This document shows positions 17,381 to 27,378 of a DNA stretch of 64,000 nucleotides, in pieces. Each line of letters begins with the position of its first letter. The first letter of the stretch is position 1. Made by a program: the position numbers and the translations under genes. The DNA comes from Deltaproteobacteria bacterium (GTDB taxonomy: Bacteria; Desulfobacterota; Desulfarculia; Desulfarculales; Desulfarculaceae): the NCBI GenBank assembly GCA_020444165.1, contig JAHLLK010000015.1:33964-97963 (forward strand), in the 5' to 3' direction. The notes beneath the pieces are model-generated. The model was not told where the DNA came from. It did no database searches and worked only from the letters and a program-made list of their open reading frames with translations.

Positions 17381-18685
17381 ATGAGTGGGGAGCCGCTGCA
17401 TTTTACCCTGTCCTCGGCAGCCGGCCCCCTGGACCGGGAACTGCGCCTGGGCCTGGCCGGCCTGGGGGCGGAGGAAAAGGTCCTGCTCAAGGCCTCGGTC
17501 ACCGACGACCGCCTGGTGGAGTGGGTGTCCTGGGCCTACTTCCAGGCTGATGCCGAGGGCCGGGTGGACTTGGCCTCCCAGGCGCCCCTGGACGGCTCCT
17601 ACCAGGGGGTGGAGCCCATGGGCCTGTTGCGCTACATGACCCCGGCCCAGGGCCTGGCCGCGCCGGACCGCTTCCGCCACCGCCATTGGGACGTGCCGGT
17701 GGCCACCCGGCTGGAGGCGGCCGCGGCCCCGGGCGGGCCGGCCACCCTGGCCGAGATCCCCCGCCCCCTGCTGGAGCCCGGTTCTCGGGTGAAGCCGGTG
17801 CGCCGGGGCCGCCTGGTGGGGACCTTGTTCCTGCCGCCGGGGCGCGGGCCCTGGCCCGGGGTGCTGGATCTGGGGGGCTGGGAGGGCGGCCTGGCCCAGG
17901 AGCCTTTTGCCGCGCTCTTGTGCTCCCACGGGCTGGCGGTGCTGGCCGTGGCCTGGTGGGGCCTGCCGGGGCTGCCCGCGGCGCCGGCCCAGGTGGCCCT
18001 GGAGTATTTTGCCGAGGCGGTGGAGTTCCTCCGGACCCACCGGGAGGTGCGGGGGACCGATCTGGCCATCGTGGGCACTGACCGGGGAGCCGAGGCGGCG
18101 CTGATGGTGGGCGCGGCCTATGGCCGCTTCCGGGCCGCGGCGGTGTGGAACCCCTCGGCGGTGTTGTGGTCCGGCCCCGGGGACCACGCGGGCCAATGGG
18201 GCGGGCCGCTCCTAACTTACCAGGGGCGTCCCCTGCCCCATCTGGAGGCCGACCTCACCCACTACCTGCCCCAGCACCAGCAGGGGCCGATCATCACCCG
18301 CTGCCTGTTCAACCGGCCGCTGGACGACCCGGCCCGGGCCGAGGCGGCGGCCATCCCGGTGGAAAAGCTGGGCTGCCCGCTGTTGGTGTGCAGCGGTCAG
18401 GAGGACCAGGTGTGGCCCTCGGAGCGCTTCGCGGCGCTCATCCGCCAGCGCCTCGTTCACCACGGCTTGGCCGCGACCCTGACCCAACGCTCCTACGAGG
18501 GGGCCGGGCACCTGATGGGGAGCCTGTGCCTGCCCAACACCCCGGCCAGCGTGCACCAGACCCCGGACCCCCAGACGGGTCTGCAACGGGACCTGGGCGG
18601 CGAAGCCGCGGCCAGCGCCGCGGCGGCCACGGATTCCTTCCTGGAGGCCACGGCCTTTCTCCAGCGCAATCTCCTGCAAAAATAA
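17381..18685 (+). CDS. BAAT/acyl-CoA thioesterase-like alpha/beta hydrolase with Asp nucleophile
   Basis: The 434-residue protein has the two-part layout of the acyl-CoA thioesterase / bile acid-CoA:amino acid N-acyltransferase family. An N-terminal beta-sandwich (from about residue 5, including the typical GSYQGVEPMGLLRYM) is followed by an alpha/beta hydrolase domain from about residue 150 (LVGTLFLPPGRGPWPGVLDLGG). The family normally has Ser or Cys at the nucleophile elbow. Here the elbow reads G-T-D-R-G with Asp234. The acid (CSGQEDQVWPS) and His (GAGHLMG) positions are kept. Asp nucleophiles occur in haloalkane dehalogenases and epoxide hydrolases, so the chemistry may differ from thioester cleavage. 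No signal peptide. The start has no clear ribosome binding site because repeat array C reaches it. Confidence 0.85.
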   Translation: MSGEPLHFTLSSAAGPLDRELRLGLAGLGAEEKVLLKASVTDDRLVEWVSWAYFQADAEGRVDLASQAPLDGSYQGVEPMGLLRYMTPAQGLAAPDRFRHRHWDVPVATRLEAAAAPGGPATLAEIPRPLLEPGSRVKPVRRGRLVGTLFLPPGRGPWPGVLDLGGWEGGLAQEPFAALLCSHGLAVLAVAWWGLPGLPAAPAQVALEYFAEAVEFLRTHREVRGTDLAIVGTDRGAEAALMVGAAYGRFRAAAVWNPSAVLWSGPGDHAGQWGGPLLTYQGRPLPHLEADLTHYLPQHQQGPIITRCLFNRPLDDPARAEAAAIPVEKLGCPLLVCSGQEDQVWPSERFAALIRQRLVHHGLAATLTQRSYEGAGHLMGSLCLPNTPASVHQTPDPQTGLQRDLGGEAAASAAAATDSFLEATAFLQRNLLQK

Positions 18686-18696
18686 ACAGTGGTGGT

Positions 18697-21174
18697 CTAC
18701 CCCCGCGGTCGCGGCAGGTGAATGGTGAGCACGGCCCCGCCCGTGGGGTCGTTGCCGGCGATCACGGTGCCGCCGTGACCCTCCACAATGGCCTTGACCG
18801 CGGCCAGGCCCAGGCCGTGGCCCTGGTAGTGCCCGCCGCCCCGCCCCCGGAACAGGGGCTCGAAGACCAGGGACAGTTCCCCCGGGGCAAAGCCGGGCCC
18901 CTGATCCCGCACCACCACGATGACCTCGCGGGGGCTCTGTTCCAGGGAGATCAGGACGCTGGTGTGGGGTGGGGCATGCTTCAGGGCGTTCTCCAGGAGG
19001 TTGGTGAAGACCCGGCGCAGGCGGGCGGCGTCGGCCGGCAGGTTGGTGGGCAGCTCGCCGCCGGCCAACTCCAGCTTGACCCCGGCCCAGGCAAAGCGGG
19101 GGCCAAAGGCCTCCACCAGCTCCCGCAATTCGGCGGCCAGGTCGCAGGGGGCCGGGTGCAGATCCAGCCGGGTGGTGCGGTGACGGGAGTATTCCAGGAA
19201 GTCGCCGATCAACTCGGCCAGGCGGCCGGACTGCTTGAAGATCACCTCCAGGTAGGCCTCGCGCTTTTCCCCGGGCAGGGAGGCGTTTTTCTCCAGCAAG
19301 AGGCGGGCGAAGCCCTGCAGGCTGACCAGGGGGGATTTCATGTCGTGGGCCAGCATGGACAGGAGGTTGTCCTGCTGGCGCTCCAGGGATTTCAGCTCGC
19401 TGATATCATGGAAAGTCTCCACCCCGGCCACGAACTGCCCCCGCCGGTCGGTGAGCACCGCGGCGCGCATGCGCACCGGCAGCAGCCCGCCGGAGCGGGA
19501 GGGGATCAGGCGCTCCAGGGGCCCCACGGCGTGGCCTGTGTGCAGGGCCTCCCGCAGGGGGCAGCGGCGGCCGCCCTGGTGGCAGACCATCACCTCGTAG
19601 CAGGGCCGGCCCAGGATCTCCTGGGCCTCGAAGCCGGTCATGGTCCGGGCGGCCTGGTTCCACTCGGTTATGCGGAATGCGGCGTCCAGGCTCATGACTC
19701 CCACGGGCAGGCCCTGGATCAGGGCGGAATAGCGTTCGCTGGTGGATCTGAGGCTGTTCTCCAGCTTTTTCCGCTGGGTCACGTCGCGCTGGCTGGCCCG
19801 CCGCCCCTGCCAGGCTCCGTCCTCGCCGTAGACCGGCTGGCAAAGATGGTTGATCCAGCGCACCTGGTTGTCCCGGGTGAGGATGCGGAAATCGAGCTGC
19901 ACCACCTTGGGCTTCTCACAAGAGCCGCAGCGGTGCCGGGTCACCAGCTCGCGATCGTCGGGGTGGGTGATCCGCTCCAGCAAGCCGGGATCGGCCATAA
20001 GCTCGGCCACGGTGTAGCCGGTGATGCGCTCGAAGGAGGGGGAAACGTACAACAGCGCGCCGTCCACCCCGGACCAGCTTTCCCAGTCATAGGTGTAGTC
20101 GGACACCGTGCGAAACAGCATCTCGCTCTGCCGGAGATGCTCCTCGATCTCCTTCTGGTGGGTGATGTCCTCGGCGTGCATCACCAACAGATCGGGAGGC
20201 ACCAGTCCGCAGCGCACCGTGAGGTGCCGGGGGGAGCCCTGGGGGTCGATTTGCAGGGTGGTCTCCCAGGGCACCAGCTTGCGGCCCCGGGCCGTGGCCC
20301 CCAGGATGGCCGGCAGGTCTGGCTGGCCCTCGGCCATCTCCTGGGCGGTCTTGCCCAGGTGGGCGGCCACCCGGCCGGCCGTGAGGTCCCAGGCGGCGCT
20401 GTTGTAGTCCACCAGGCGGAAATCACTCTCCTCCACCCGCCAGGTGAAGGTGGGCAAGGGCAGGGCCTGGTACAGGGTGGTGCAGCGGGCTTCGCTCTGC
20501 TCCAGCGAGTCCTCGGTGGCCTGGCGGAGGTCTCTTTCCCGGCCCAGGTAGTAGGTGAGCGACTCTTTCTCTTCGGCCAGGCGGTCCTTTTCCTGGCGGA
20601 GTCCGGCGTTGGCCAGGGCCAGCTCCAGATAGAGGCTCAGGTGGGCGGCCAAGGCGGCCAGGGCGTCCCGGGAGGTGGGGCTGAACTGGCTCGGAGGGCC
20701 GTAGAGGCAAAGCACGCCCCACAGGCTGCCGCCCGGGGCCAGCGGCAGGGCGGCCCCGGCTTCCAGCCCGGCGGCCAGGGCCCGTTCCCGCCATGGCTCC
20801 GGACCGGCCGCGGCGGCAATGTCCGGCACCAGCCGGAGGTCGCCCCGGGCCAGGGTCTGGGCCGCGGGGGAAGCGGGCTCGGCCGGGGGGGACAGCTCCG
20901 GGAAGGAGAGGAAGGTGGCGGGCCGGCCCCCTTGGGCCAGGGGTTGGGGAGCCTCGTCCGGTGCGTCCGGCAAGGCGGCCGCCCAGGCCAGGCCGCAAAG
21001 CGCCTCCTCCACCAGGATCCGGCAGGCCCCGTCCAGGAAGTCGCCCGGGCCGGCCGCGGGCAATAGGGCCTCCCCCAGGCGGAGGAGCAGCCGGCCGTCC
21101 CAGGACGGAACTTCCGCGGCTTCTCCCCCGGGATTGCTGTCCACGGCTTCCCTGGGTGGCGTGCCCCTGACCAT
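18697..21174 (-). CDS. GAF/PAS sensor histidine kinase
   Basis: This 825-residue protein appears soluble. A GAF-like domain (about 30-185, ending GVLCLYGPPSQFSP) and a short coiled coil are followed by three PAS domains (about 225-335, 340-460 and 470-590). The second has the PAC-type ending RASQRDVTQRKK. The third contains CHQGGRRCPL, with two Cys around a basic patch. The HisKA box is LLSMLAHDMKSPLVSLQGF with the phosphoacceptor His. The ATPase domain has NLLENALKHA, VRDQGPGFAPGEL and GLGLAAVKAIVEGHGG. No receiver domain or adjacent response regulator is present. It is divergent from the second kinase at 21400, and the 225 bp between them probably hold both promoters. Confidence 0.93.
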   Translation of the reverse strand: MVRGTPPREAVDSNPGGEAAEVPSWDGRLLLRLGEALLPAAGPGDFLDGACRILVEEALCGLAWAAALPDAPDEAPQPLAQGGRPATFLSFPELSPPAEPASPAAQTLARGDLRLVPDIAAAAGPEPWRERALAAGLEAGAALPLAPGGSLWGVLCLYGPPSQFSPTSRDALAALAAHLSLYLELALANAGLRQEKDRLAEEKESLTYYLGRERDLRQATEDSLEQSEARCTTLYQALPLPTFTWRVEESDFRLVDYNSAAWDLTAGRVAAHLGKTAQEMAEGQPDLPAILGATARGRKLVPWETTLQIDPQGSPRHLTVRCGLVPPDLLVMHAEDITHQKEIEEHLRQSEMLFRTVSDYTYDWESWSGVDGALLYVSPSFERITGYTVAELMADPGLLERITHPDDRELVTRHRCGSCEKPKVVQLDFRILTRDNQVRWINHLCQPVYGEDGAWQGRRASQRDVTQRKKLENSLRSTSERYSALIQGLPVGVMSLDAAFRITEWNQAARTMTGFEAQEILGRPCYEVMVCHQGGRRCPLREALHTGHAVGPLERLIPSRSGGLLPVRMRAAVLTDRRGQFVAGVETFHDISELKSLERQQDNLLSMLAHDMKSPLVSLQGFARLLLEKNASLPGEKREAYLEVIFKQSGRLAELIGDFLEYSRHRTTRLDLHPAPCDLAAELRELVEAFGPRFAWAGVKLELAGGELPTNLPADAARLRRVFTNLLENALKHAPPHTSVLISLEQSPREVIVVVRDQGPGFAPGELSLVFEPLFRGRGGGHYQGHGLGLAAVKAIVEGHGGTVIAGNDPTGGAVLTIHLPRPRG

Positions 21175-21399
21175 GGTCCTGTCACCGGGGTTTCTGCATA
21201 AAAGCCATCAAATCTTTGCGATTCCTTGTCCATGTTAGCCCACGGCCCGGGCTTAGGCAACCGGGATTCAGCCCCGGGGGGGACCAGGCGCCAAGGCCAG
21301 CTTGACCCGCGGGCCGGAGATTAATTATGCTTAGCAAGATCGCCACTCAGGGAGCCCCCGGGTCCCGCCGCACGGATCACCCTCCAAAAAGGCGGTTTC

Positions 21400-23754
21400 A
21401 TGCCCAACAGCTCCGAGAACTCGCTTCGCCGCTTCGAACCGTCCACCCCTCTGCCCGCGGGCGAGGGGCTGTTGGCCGAAACGGCGCCCGAGCTGGTTTT
21501 CCGCTTCAACCATCACGGGGTGTACACCTTCTTCCCTGCCCCAGCCTCCCCGGGAGCCGGCCCCGGGCCAACGCCCCTGGCGGTCCAAGGCCACAGCATG
21601 TTCGAATTCATGCCGCGCGGGGTGGTGGAGGAGCGCCTGGACTTGACCCGGGCCGGGCTGGGCCCGGGGGAGATGGTGCGCCACACCTACACCCTGTTCC
21701 AGGGCGGCCGGCGCGTCTGGCGGGAAGCCCGCTACCTGGCCCACGGGCCCGGGGAGATCCTGGCCGTGGTGCGGGACCTCACCACCCAGAAGGAGACCCG
21801 GGAGGAGCTGCGGCGCAGCCGGGGGCTGTTGTCCACGGTGTGCCGGCTGGCCAAGGTGGGCGGCTGGGAACTGGAGCTGGCCCAGGGCGAGGATGCCCTC
21901 TTGCGGCCCTTTTACTGGTCCGAGGAGCTGTGCGCCATCTGCGGGGTGGGCCCGGAGTTCTCGCCCACCCTGCCCGAGGCCCTGGAGTTCTACCCTGCCC
22001 CGGGCCGGGCCCTGTTGCGCACGGCGTTCCATCTGGCCGGTTCCGAGGGCAAGTCCTTTGATCTGGAGCTGCCCCTGCTCACCGCGCAGGGGGACCGGCG
22101 CTGGGTGCGGGTCATCGCCAAGGTGAGCCACAACCCGGAGGTCCCCCGCCGGGTCTATGGCACGGTGCAGGACATCACGGCCCAGAAAGAGGCCGAGATG
22201 GAACTCCGGCGTTCGGAGCAGCGCTACCGTGAACTGTACAGCTCCATCTCCGATCTGATCTACACCCAGGACCTGGAGGGCCGCTTCCTGAGCTTCAACC
22301 CCTCCCTGGCCGACATCCTGGGCTATGACGAGCGGGAGATCGTGGGTTGCAAGGCCTCGGAGTTCATGAAGCCCGAATTCCGGGACGCCTTTGACCGGCA
22401 ATACCTGCGACAGATCCAACAGACCGGCAGCCACGCCGGCGTCTCGGTGTACTTCCACAAGGACGGCTCCCGGCGCTATCTGGAGTACAAGAGCCGCCTG
22501 GTGTTGCCGCCGGTGGGCGAGCCCTACATCACCGGCATGGGCCGCGACGTCACCGAGCGGGTCCTGAAGGACAAGGAGTTGAAAAGGCTGCAAAAGCAGC
22601 TATTGCACGCCCAGAAGATGGAGGCGGTGGGCACCCTGGCCGGGGGCATTGCCCATGATTTCAACAACATCCTGGCCGCGCTCATGGGCTATGGCGAATT
22701 GGCCCTGGAACTGGCCAACCGGGGGGAGGACAACTCGGCCAACCTGAAGCGCATCCTGGCCTCGGTGAAAAGGGCCCGGGACCTGGTGCGCAACATCCTC
22801 ACCTTCAGCCGCCAGGTGGAAGCCCGGCTGGTGACCATGGATCTGGGCCAGGTGGTGGCCGAGGCGGTGACCATTTTGGAGCGGGCCCTGCCCAAGATGA
22901 TCGAGGTCCAGTACTCCCCGCCCGACGCTCCCCTTTACATCGCCGGCAACCCGGGCCAGATCGAGCAGGTGGTGCTGAACCTGGGCACCAACGCGAAGGA
23001 CGCCATGCCCCAGGGGGGAGTGCTGGCCATCAGCCTGCGGCCGGTCAGCCTGGACGAAAAATTCTGCCGGGAGCGGCTGGACCTGACCCCGGGCGACTAC
23101 GCGGTGCTCACCGTGGCCGATACCGGCCAAGGCATCGACGGCCAGACCCTGAACCACATCTTCGAGCCGTTCTTTACCACCAAGGAGCCGGGCAAGGGCA
23201 CCGGCCTGGGGCTGTCCACCGTGTTCGGGGTCGTGCAGGAGCATGGGGGGCGGGTGGATTGCCAGAGCCGGCCGGGCCAGGGCAGCACTTTCCGGGTATA
23301 CCTGCCCCAGACCACCGTGGAAACCCAGGCCGCCCCGGAGCAGGAGACCGCCCGGGGGGTGGTGCTCTCCGGCAGCGAAACCCTGCTTCTGGTGGACGAC
23401 GAGGAGGCCATCCGGGACGTGGCCGGCCAGATCCTGACCTACGCGGGCTATCTGGTGTATACGGCCGCGAACGGCGAGGAGGCCCTGGAGGTCTTCGAGG
23501 GCCGGTCCGGGGAGATCGACCTGGTGATCCTGGACCTGGGCATGCCCGGCATGGGGGGCCAGGCCTGTTTGGAGCGGCTCTTGGCCCAGCGTCCCGGCCT
23601 GCCGGTGTTGGTGGCCAGCGGCTATTTGCCCGGATCAGGCCAGAATCACGCCCTGGAAACCGGGGCGACGGGTTTCGTGGCCAAACCCTTCAGCCAGCAG
23701 GAACTCCTGAGCAAGGTGCGGGAGATTCTGCGGCCGGAGAGCCCGGCCGCCTGA
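21400..23754 (+). CDS. PAS hybrid histidine kinase with C-terminal receiver domain
   Basis: This 784-residue protein has no obvious membrane segment. Three PAS-like units come first (about 20-130, 145-265 and 270-390). The third is the clearest, with [18 protein letters not shown] and a PAC ending [15 protein letters not shown]. The kinase core has [20 protein letters not shown], the HDFNN subtype typical of nitrogen-sensing or CKI-like hybrid kinases, then [18 protein letters not shown] and [18 protein letters not shown]. The receiver domain (about 665-780) has LLVDDEE, the phospho-Asp in [10 protein letters not shown] and [10 protein letters not shown]. No output domain follows, so a phosphorelay partner must be encoded elsewhere. 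Signal unknown. Confidence 0.93.
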   Translation: MPNSSENSLRRFEPSTPLPAGEGLLAETAPELVFRFNHHGVYTFFPAPASPGAGPGPTPLAVQGHSMFEFMPRGVVEERLDLTRAGLGPGEMVRHTYTLFQGGRRVWREARYLAHGPGEILAVVRDLTTQKETREELRRSRGLLSTVCRLAKVGGWELELAQGEDALLRPFYWSEELCAICGVGPEFSPTLPEALEFYPAPGRALLRTAFHLAGSEGKSFDLELPLLTAQGDRRWVRVIAKVSHNPEVPRRVYGTVQDITAQKEAEMELRRSEQRYRELYSSISDLIYTQDLEGRFLSFNPSLADILGYDEREIVGCKASEFMKPEFRDAFDRQYLRQIQQTGSHAGVSVYFHKDGSRRYLEYKSRLVLPPVGEPYITGMGRDVTERVLKDKELKRLQKQLLHAQKMEAVGTLAGGIAHDFNNILAALMGYGELALELANRGEDNSANLKRILASVKRARDLVRNILTFSRQVEARLVTMDLGQVVAEAVTILERALPKMIEVQYSPPDAPLYIAGNPGQIEQVVLNLGTNAKDAMPQGGVLAISLRPVSLDEKFCRERLDLTPGDYAVLTVADTGQGIDGQTLNHIFEPFFTTKEPGKGTGLGLSTVFGVVQEHGGRVDCQSRPGQGSTFRVYLPQTTVETQAAPEQETARGVVLSGSETLLLVDDEEAIRDVAGQILTYAGYLVYTAANGEEALEVFEGRSGEIDLVILDLGMPGMGGQACLERLLAQRPGLPVLVASGYLPGSGQNHALETGATGFVAKPFSQQELLSKVREILRPESPAA

Positions 23755-23763
23755 GCCCCTTTT

Positions 23764-24195
23764 CTAATGCTTCCAGGGCGAAATGCCCACCCCGCCCAAT
23801 TCCAGAATCCGCTGCAACTCCCGCTCGCCCACCGGCTGCACGCTGAGCCGGGGCTGGTGCACCAGGGCCAGGCCGCCCAGCATGGGGTCCGCCTTCGCCT
23901 GGGCCAGGCTCACCGGCCGGGCCAGGGCGGTGACCGGCTCCAGGTCCACGGCCAGCCAGGCTCCCTCGGCGGCGGTGGGGTCGGGATAGGCCTCCCGCAC
24001 CACCCGGGCGAGCCCCACCACCTGGGTCTCGCCCCCGGAGTGGTAAAAGAGCACCGGATCGCCCTGGCGCATGGCCGCCAGGTTGTTCTTGGCCTGGTGG
24101 TTCCGCACCCCGTCCCACCTGGTGCGACCGTCCTTTATCAGATCCGCCCAGGCGTACTCGCCCGGATCACTTTTCACCAACCATCCCGCGGCCAT
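23764..24195 (-). CDS. EVE domain protein
   Basis: This 143-residue single-domain protein matches the EVE (thymocyte nuclear protein 1-like) family: MAAGWLVKSDPGEYAWADL, RWDGVRNHQAKNNLAAMRQGD, FYHSGGETQVVGLARVVREAYPD and the end ILELGGVGISPW. EVE domains share the PUA-like fold and bind modified bases in DNA or RNA. Free-standing ones are widespread, and their bacterial role is not settled. It starts 3 bp after the peroxiredoxin stop, so the two are cotranscribed, which may place it in a stress context. No defence nuclease is linked to it here. Confidence 0.92.
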   Translation of the reverse strand: MAAGWLVKSDPGEYAWADLIKDGRTRWDGVRNHQAKNNLAAMRQGDPVLFYHSGGETQVVGLARVVREAYPDPTAAEGAWLAVDLEPVTALARPVSLAQAKADPMLGGLALVHQPRLSVQPVGERELQRILELGGVGISPWKH

Positions 24196-24198
24196 GGC

Positions 24199-24663
24199 TC
24201 AGGCTCCCCGCAGCAGGGCCAACAGCGCCGCGGCGTGTCCCGCAGCCTTGACCTTGGGATGCACCAGGCGGAGCACTCCCGCCGGCCCAGCCACGAAGGT
24301 GCTCCGGATGGCGCCTTCGGAGACCTTGCCGTAGAGCTTCTTGGCGCCCCAGGCCCCCAGGGCCCGCAGGTAGGCGGTGTTCGGGTCGGCCAGGAGGGGA
24401 AAGGTGAGGCCCTGCTTGGCGGCGAATTTCTGGTGGCTGGCCGGGGTGTCCTTGCTCAGCCCGGCCACCCCGTAACCCAGGGCTTGGTAATCCGGGAGCA
24501 GGCCCTGGAACTCCCGGGCCTCGGTGGTGCAGCCCGCGGTGTTGTCCCGGGAGTAGACAAAAAGCACCAGCCCGGCCGGTCCGGCCAACTCGGCCAGGGT
24601 GCGGGGCTGGTCCGTTTGGTCGGGCAGGCGCAGGGGCGGCAAATGGTCACCAGCGGCTAACAT
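24199..24663 (-). CDS. Peroxiredoxin, Bcp/PrxQ type
   Basis: This 154-residue thioredoxin-fold peroxidase has LAAGDHLPPLRLPDQTDQPR, the strand LVLFVYSRDNTAGCTTEAREF with the peroxidatic Cys, and a Bcp-like ending. The second Cys five residues later (CxxxxC in many Bcp/PrxQ proteins) is replaced by Arg, and no other Cys is visible, so it should work as a 1-Cys enzyme with an external thiol. It reduces peroxides in the cytoplasm. The ATG at 24663 has AAGGAG 5 bases upstream. A longer in-frame extension to 24858 lacks support. It is cotranscribed with the EVE gene. Confidence 0.9.
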   Translation of the reverse strand: MLAAGDHLPPLRLPDQTDQPRTLAELAGPAGLVLFVYSRDNTAGCTTEAREFQGLLPDYQALGYGVAGLSKDTPASHQKFAAKQGLTFPLLADPNTAYLRALGAWGAKKLYGKVSEGAIRSTFVAGPAGVLRLVHPKVKAAGHAAALLALLRGA

Positions 24664-24942
24664 AGGGGCTCCTTTGGCGAGAAGCGGCAGGCGGCAAGGC
24701 AGGGGCAGTCCTGGGATATAAGATAGAACGGTCCCGGCCCCGGCTGCAAGCCGGACAAAAAAGTCGGTTTCGTCTCCCCGGGCCCGTGGGTAATATGAAG
24801 GGGGACTCAGGCAACATCGCTGACCGGACCAGCGGGGGGAGGCGACAGGACCGCCCACCGCCCCCGGGGCCGGGGAGCCTGGCCCTTGCCCGGCTGTGGG
24901 ACCACAGCCCAGATATTAGCGCCTTATCGCAAGGAGAATGGC

Positions 24943-25380
24943 ATGGCCATAATGAACCAACCCGCCCTGGGCCGCGTCTTCATGGGCCGCCTGCCCAAGG
25001 ACGGCGACCTTTTGCAGGAACTCACCAACGTGTGCGCGAGCCAGGGGGTGACCCAGGGCCAGGTGTCCGCCATCGGCGCGGTGACCCGGGCCCGGGTGGG
25101 CTACTACAACTTGGGGGAGCGGAAATACGAGTACCTGGACAAGGCAGAGCACCTGGAGATCCTCTCGCTCATGGGCAACGTCTCCATCCTGGACGGCAAG
25201 GCCATGGTGCATGCCCATGTGATCCTGGGCGACCGCCAGGGCGGCACCTTTGGCGGGCATTTGGCCGAGGGCTGCCCGGTATTCGCCTGTGAGTACATAC
25301 TCCAGGAATTCACCACCTCCACCCCCCTGGTCCGCGGGGACGACGAGCCCACCGGCCTCAAGTTGTGGGTAGAGAAGTAA
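24943..25380 (+). CDS. PPC (DUF296) domain protein
   Basis: This 145-residue protein consists of one PPC/DUF296 domain: GRVFMGRLPKDGDLLQELTN, ISAIGAV-like segment VSAIGAVTRARVGYYNLGERKYE, LSLMGNVSILDGK and the conserved metal-binding-type end VHAHVILGDRQGGTFGGHLAEGC. In plants the domain is joined to AT-hooks. Bacterial stand-alone members form trimers and are mostly uncharacterised, so DNA binding should not be assumed. The ATG at 24943 has AAGGAG 6 bases upstream. No operon partner is visible; the glycosyltransferase gene downstream is convergent. Confidence 0.88.
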   Translation: MAIMNQPALGRVFMGRLPKDGDLLQELTNVCASQGVTQGQVSAIGAVTRARVGYYNLGERKYEYLDKAEHLEILSLMGNVSILDGKAMVHAHVILGDRQGGTFGGHLAEGCPVFACEYILQEFTTSTPLVRGDDEPTGLKLWVEK

Positions 25381-25436
25381 ACGCTTGAACCACGGGCGGG
25401 GCGGTGGAAACCGCCGTCCCGCCCGGCCCCGCTTCC

Positions 25437-27089
25437 TCAGCGGGTCGCGGGGCCGGCCGCCGGGCCCAGGGCCAAAAGCCGCGCCGTGGAGCCGTCGGGC
25501 AAGGCCACCTGGCTCACCAGCCGGGCGCGCTGGGCCAGTTCCGGGGCCAACAGCTCCCGGGCCCGCGCGTAGGCCGGCTCCACCCCCAGGTCGCCGGTCT
25601 TGAAGATGAGGTAATCCAGCCCGGCCGTCTGTTGCCACAGGTCAGCCGCCTCCTGGCCCGGCCGCCACTGCTCCGGCTCCAGGAAAGACACGAAATCCAT
25701 GGCCCGGCCGTGGGCCGCCGCCCAGGCCGCGAAACCGCTCTTGTGGAAATGCACCTGGCTGGCCAGGACCCCCACCCGGGGCGGCCGGCTGCCCGCGCCG
25801 TGGGCGGCCCAGTCCGCGGCCAGGGCCTCCACCAGGGGAGCCACCCCCCAGTCCGCGGCCGAGGGCGGCCGGGAATAGCCGGCCCGCGGGGCGCTCCACA
25901 CCAGCCGGGCCCCGCCCAATTCCACCAGCCGCTCCCCGGCCAGGGGACCCACCCCAAAGCTGCTGCCCAGATACGCCGCCAGGGCCAGGCCCAGGCCCAG
26001 CCCGCCCACCAAACCCCGCAGCCAGCGCGCCGGCAGGGAGCTCAGCCAGGCCAGGGAGAGGATGGCCGCGGCCGGCACCAGGGGAAAGAGAAAGCGCATG
26101 TCCTTGTTGCGCATGAGGGAGATCAGGACCAGCCCCCCCAGGAGCCAGGCCAGGATCAGCCCCGCCCCCCGCCGCCGGCCCGGACCCAGCCCCCAGGCCA
26201 GGCCCACCACCAGGAAGGGCGACAGGGGCAGCCAGAAGGCTTCGTTCACCAGCATCTCCGGGTAGATCAGCCAGGCCGCGAGGCTCCCCACCGGCGGCAT
26301 GCCGTGGGAGGCGCCGTAGCGCCAGGCGTCGCCCACCAGGATCTTCACCAGGGTCACCGGCGAGTGCAGATACCAGGGCAGCGCCAGGGCCAGGAGGATG
26401 AGCAGCGCCCATCCTAGCCCCCGCCAATCCACGGCCAGGCCCCGGCGGCGTCCCCAGAGGAAGGTGTAGAGAAAAGGCGCGGCCAGATACAGGGGGTAGG
26501 TCCATTTGGCCAACATCCCCAGCCCCACGGCCAGGCCCAAGGCCAAGACCCCCCGCCGGCGGGAAAGCCCCTGGCTGGCCGCCAGGGCCCCCACCCCCAG
26601 GGCCACGGTGGCCCCCAGGCACAGCTCCAGCAGCACCTCCCGGGAGAGCCCGGCCGTCAGGGGCAACAGGGCCAGGAACCAGGCCGCGGCCAGGGCCAGC
26701 CAGGGCCCGGCCAGGCCCCGGGCCAGGCGCCACACGGCCAGCATGAGCACCAACAGCCACAGGCAGTTCACCCCGGCGGCCAGGGGCACGCTCACCCCGA
26801 AGATGAGGAACTGGAAAGCCAGGCTCAGGTGAAAGAGGTAGGGGTATTTGATGGCCACTGAAAAGATGTTCGTCCAGGTGAGCGGGCTGGCCAGAGCCCT
26901 TTTATAATCCAGGGCCAGGAGGAAATGGTGCGCCTGATCCCAAGGCAGGGGGGCCTGCTGGCGGGAGAGCCACCAGAGGTTCAAGCCGCAAACCACGAGC
27001 CAGCCGGCCAAAAGGACCCCCAGCTCCCCAGCGGTCCGGGCGGGGGGGGCGTAACTTTCCTGGGGAGGGGCCGGCGGGGAGGTGGGCAT
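25437..27089 (-). CDS. Polytopic membrane glycosyltransferase, GT39/ArnT-like
   Basis: This 550-residue protein has about ten hydrophobic segments in the first 380 residues and a C-terminal, probably periplasmic, domain. The first loop contains PLPWDQAHHFLLALDY, an Asp-containing loop in the place of the catalytic acidic loop of GT-C enzymes (PMT, ArnT, GT83). ALAKWTYPLYLAAPFLY and LMRNKDMRFLFPLVPAAAILS resemble the GT39/PF13231 group. Such enzymes move sugars from polyprenyl-phosphate donors onto lipids or proteins outside the membrane. The acceptor is not inferable. It stands alone, divergent from the 27379 gene. Confidence 0.8.
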   Translation of the reverse strand: MPTSPPAPPQESYAPPARTAGELGVLLAGWLVVCGLNLWWLSRQQAPLPWDQAHHFLLALDYKRALASPLTWTNIFSVAIKYPYLFHLSLAFQFLIFGVSVPLAAGVNCLWLLVLMLAVWRLARGLAGPWLALAAAWFLALLPLTAGLSREVLLELCLGATVALGVGALAASQGLSRRRGVLALGLAVGLGMLAKWTYPLYLAAPFLYTFLWGRRRGLAVDWRGLGWALLILLALALPWYLHSPVTLVKILVGDAWRYGASHGMPPVGSLAAWLIYPEMLVNEAFWLPLSPFLVVGLAWGLGPGRRRGAGLILAWLLGGLVLISLMRNKDMRFLFPLVPAAAILSLAWLSSLPARWLRGLVGGLGLGLALAAYLGSSFGVGPLAGERLVELGGARLVWSAPRAGYSRPPSAADWGVAPLVEALAADWAAHGAGSRPPRVGVLASQVHFHKSGFAAWAAAHGRAMDFVSFLEPEQWRPGQEAADLWQQTAGLDYLIFKTGDLGVEPAYARARELLAPELAQRARLVSQVALPDGSTARLLALGPAAGPATR

Positions 27090-27222
27090 GGAGCATCCTT
27101 GGGCTGTGAGATTTCCCGGGTGGATATTTTTTTTTGCCCGTCACCTTCTCAGCTAAACCGGCTCGATTCAAGTCAAAAAACCGTTCAGGCATGCACTCAC
27201 ATGTAATTCACATTAATATCTC

Positions 27223-27255
27223 TTGACATCGATAAATATATTGCTTACTTATATA
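27223..27255 (+). promoter_or_regulatory. Probable promoter upstream of the 27379 gene
   Basis: A perfect TTGACA (27223-27228) is followed by an AT-rich track with TATATA at 27250-27255, 21 bp away, and a weaker TACTTA at 17 bp. The 27200-27260 stretch is strikingly AT-rich for this GC-rich sequence. It would drive the 27379 and 27943 genes; the exact -10 is uncertain. Confidence 0.45.
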
Positions 27256-27378
27256 AATACTGCCCGTTGCGCCGCCGTGATAATGCAGCCAGGTCACAGC
27301 CTCTAGCACTCTCAGGATCGGGGGGAAAGAGAGCCGGCGGCGCAACCTTCTTCATCCCCCCAGGTCAGGTGATAAACG

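Noticed and set aside
23764..24195. EVE protein as part of a defence island
   Set aside because: No nuclease, methylase, helicase or toxin gene is nearby. Its partner is a peroxiredoxin.
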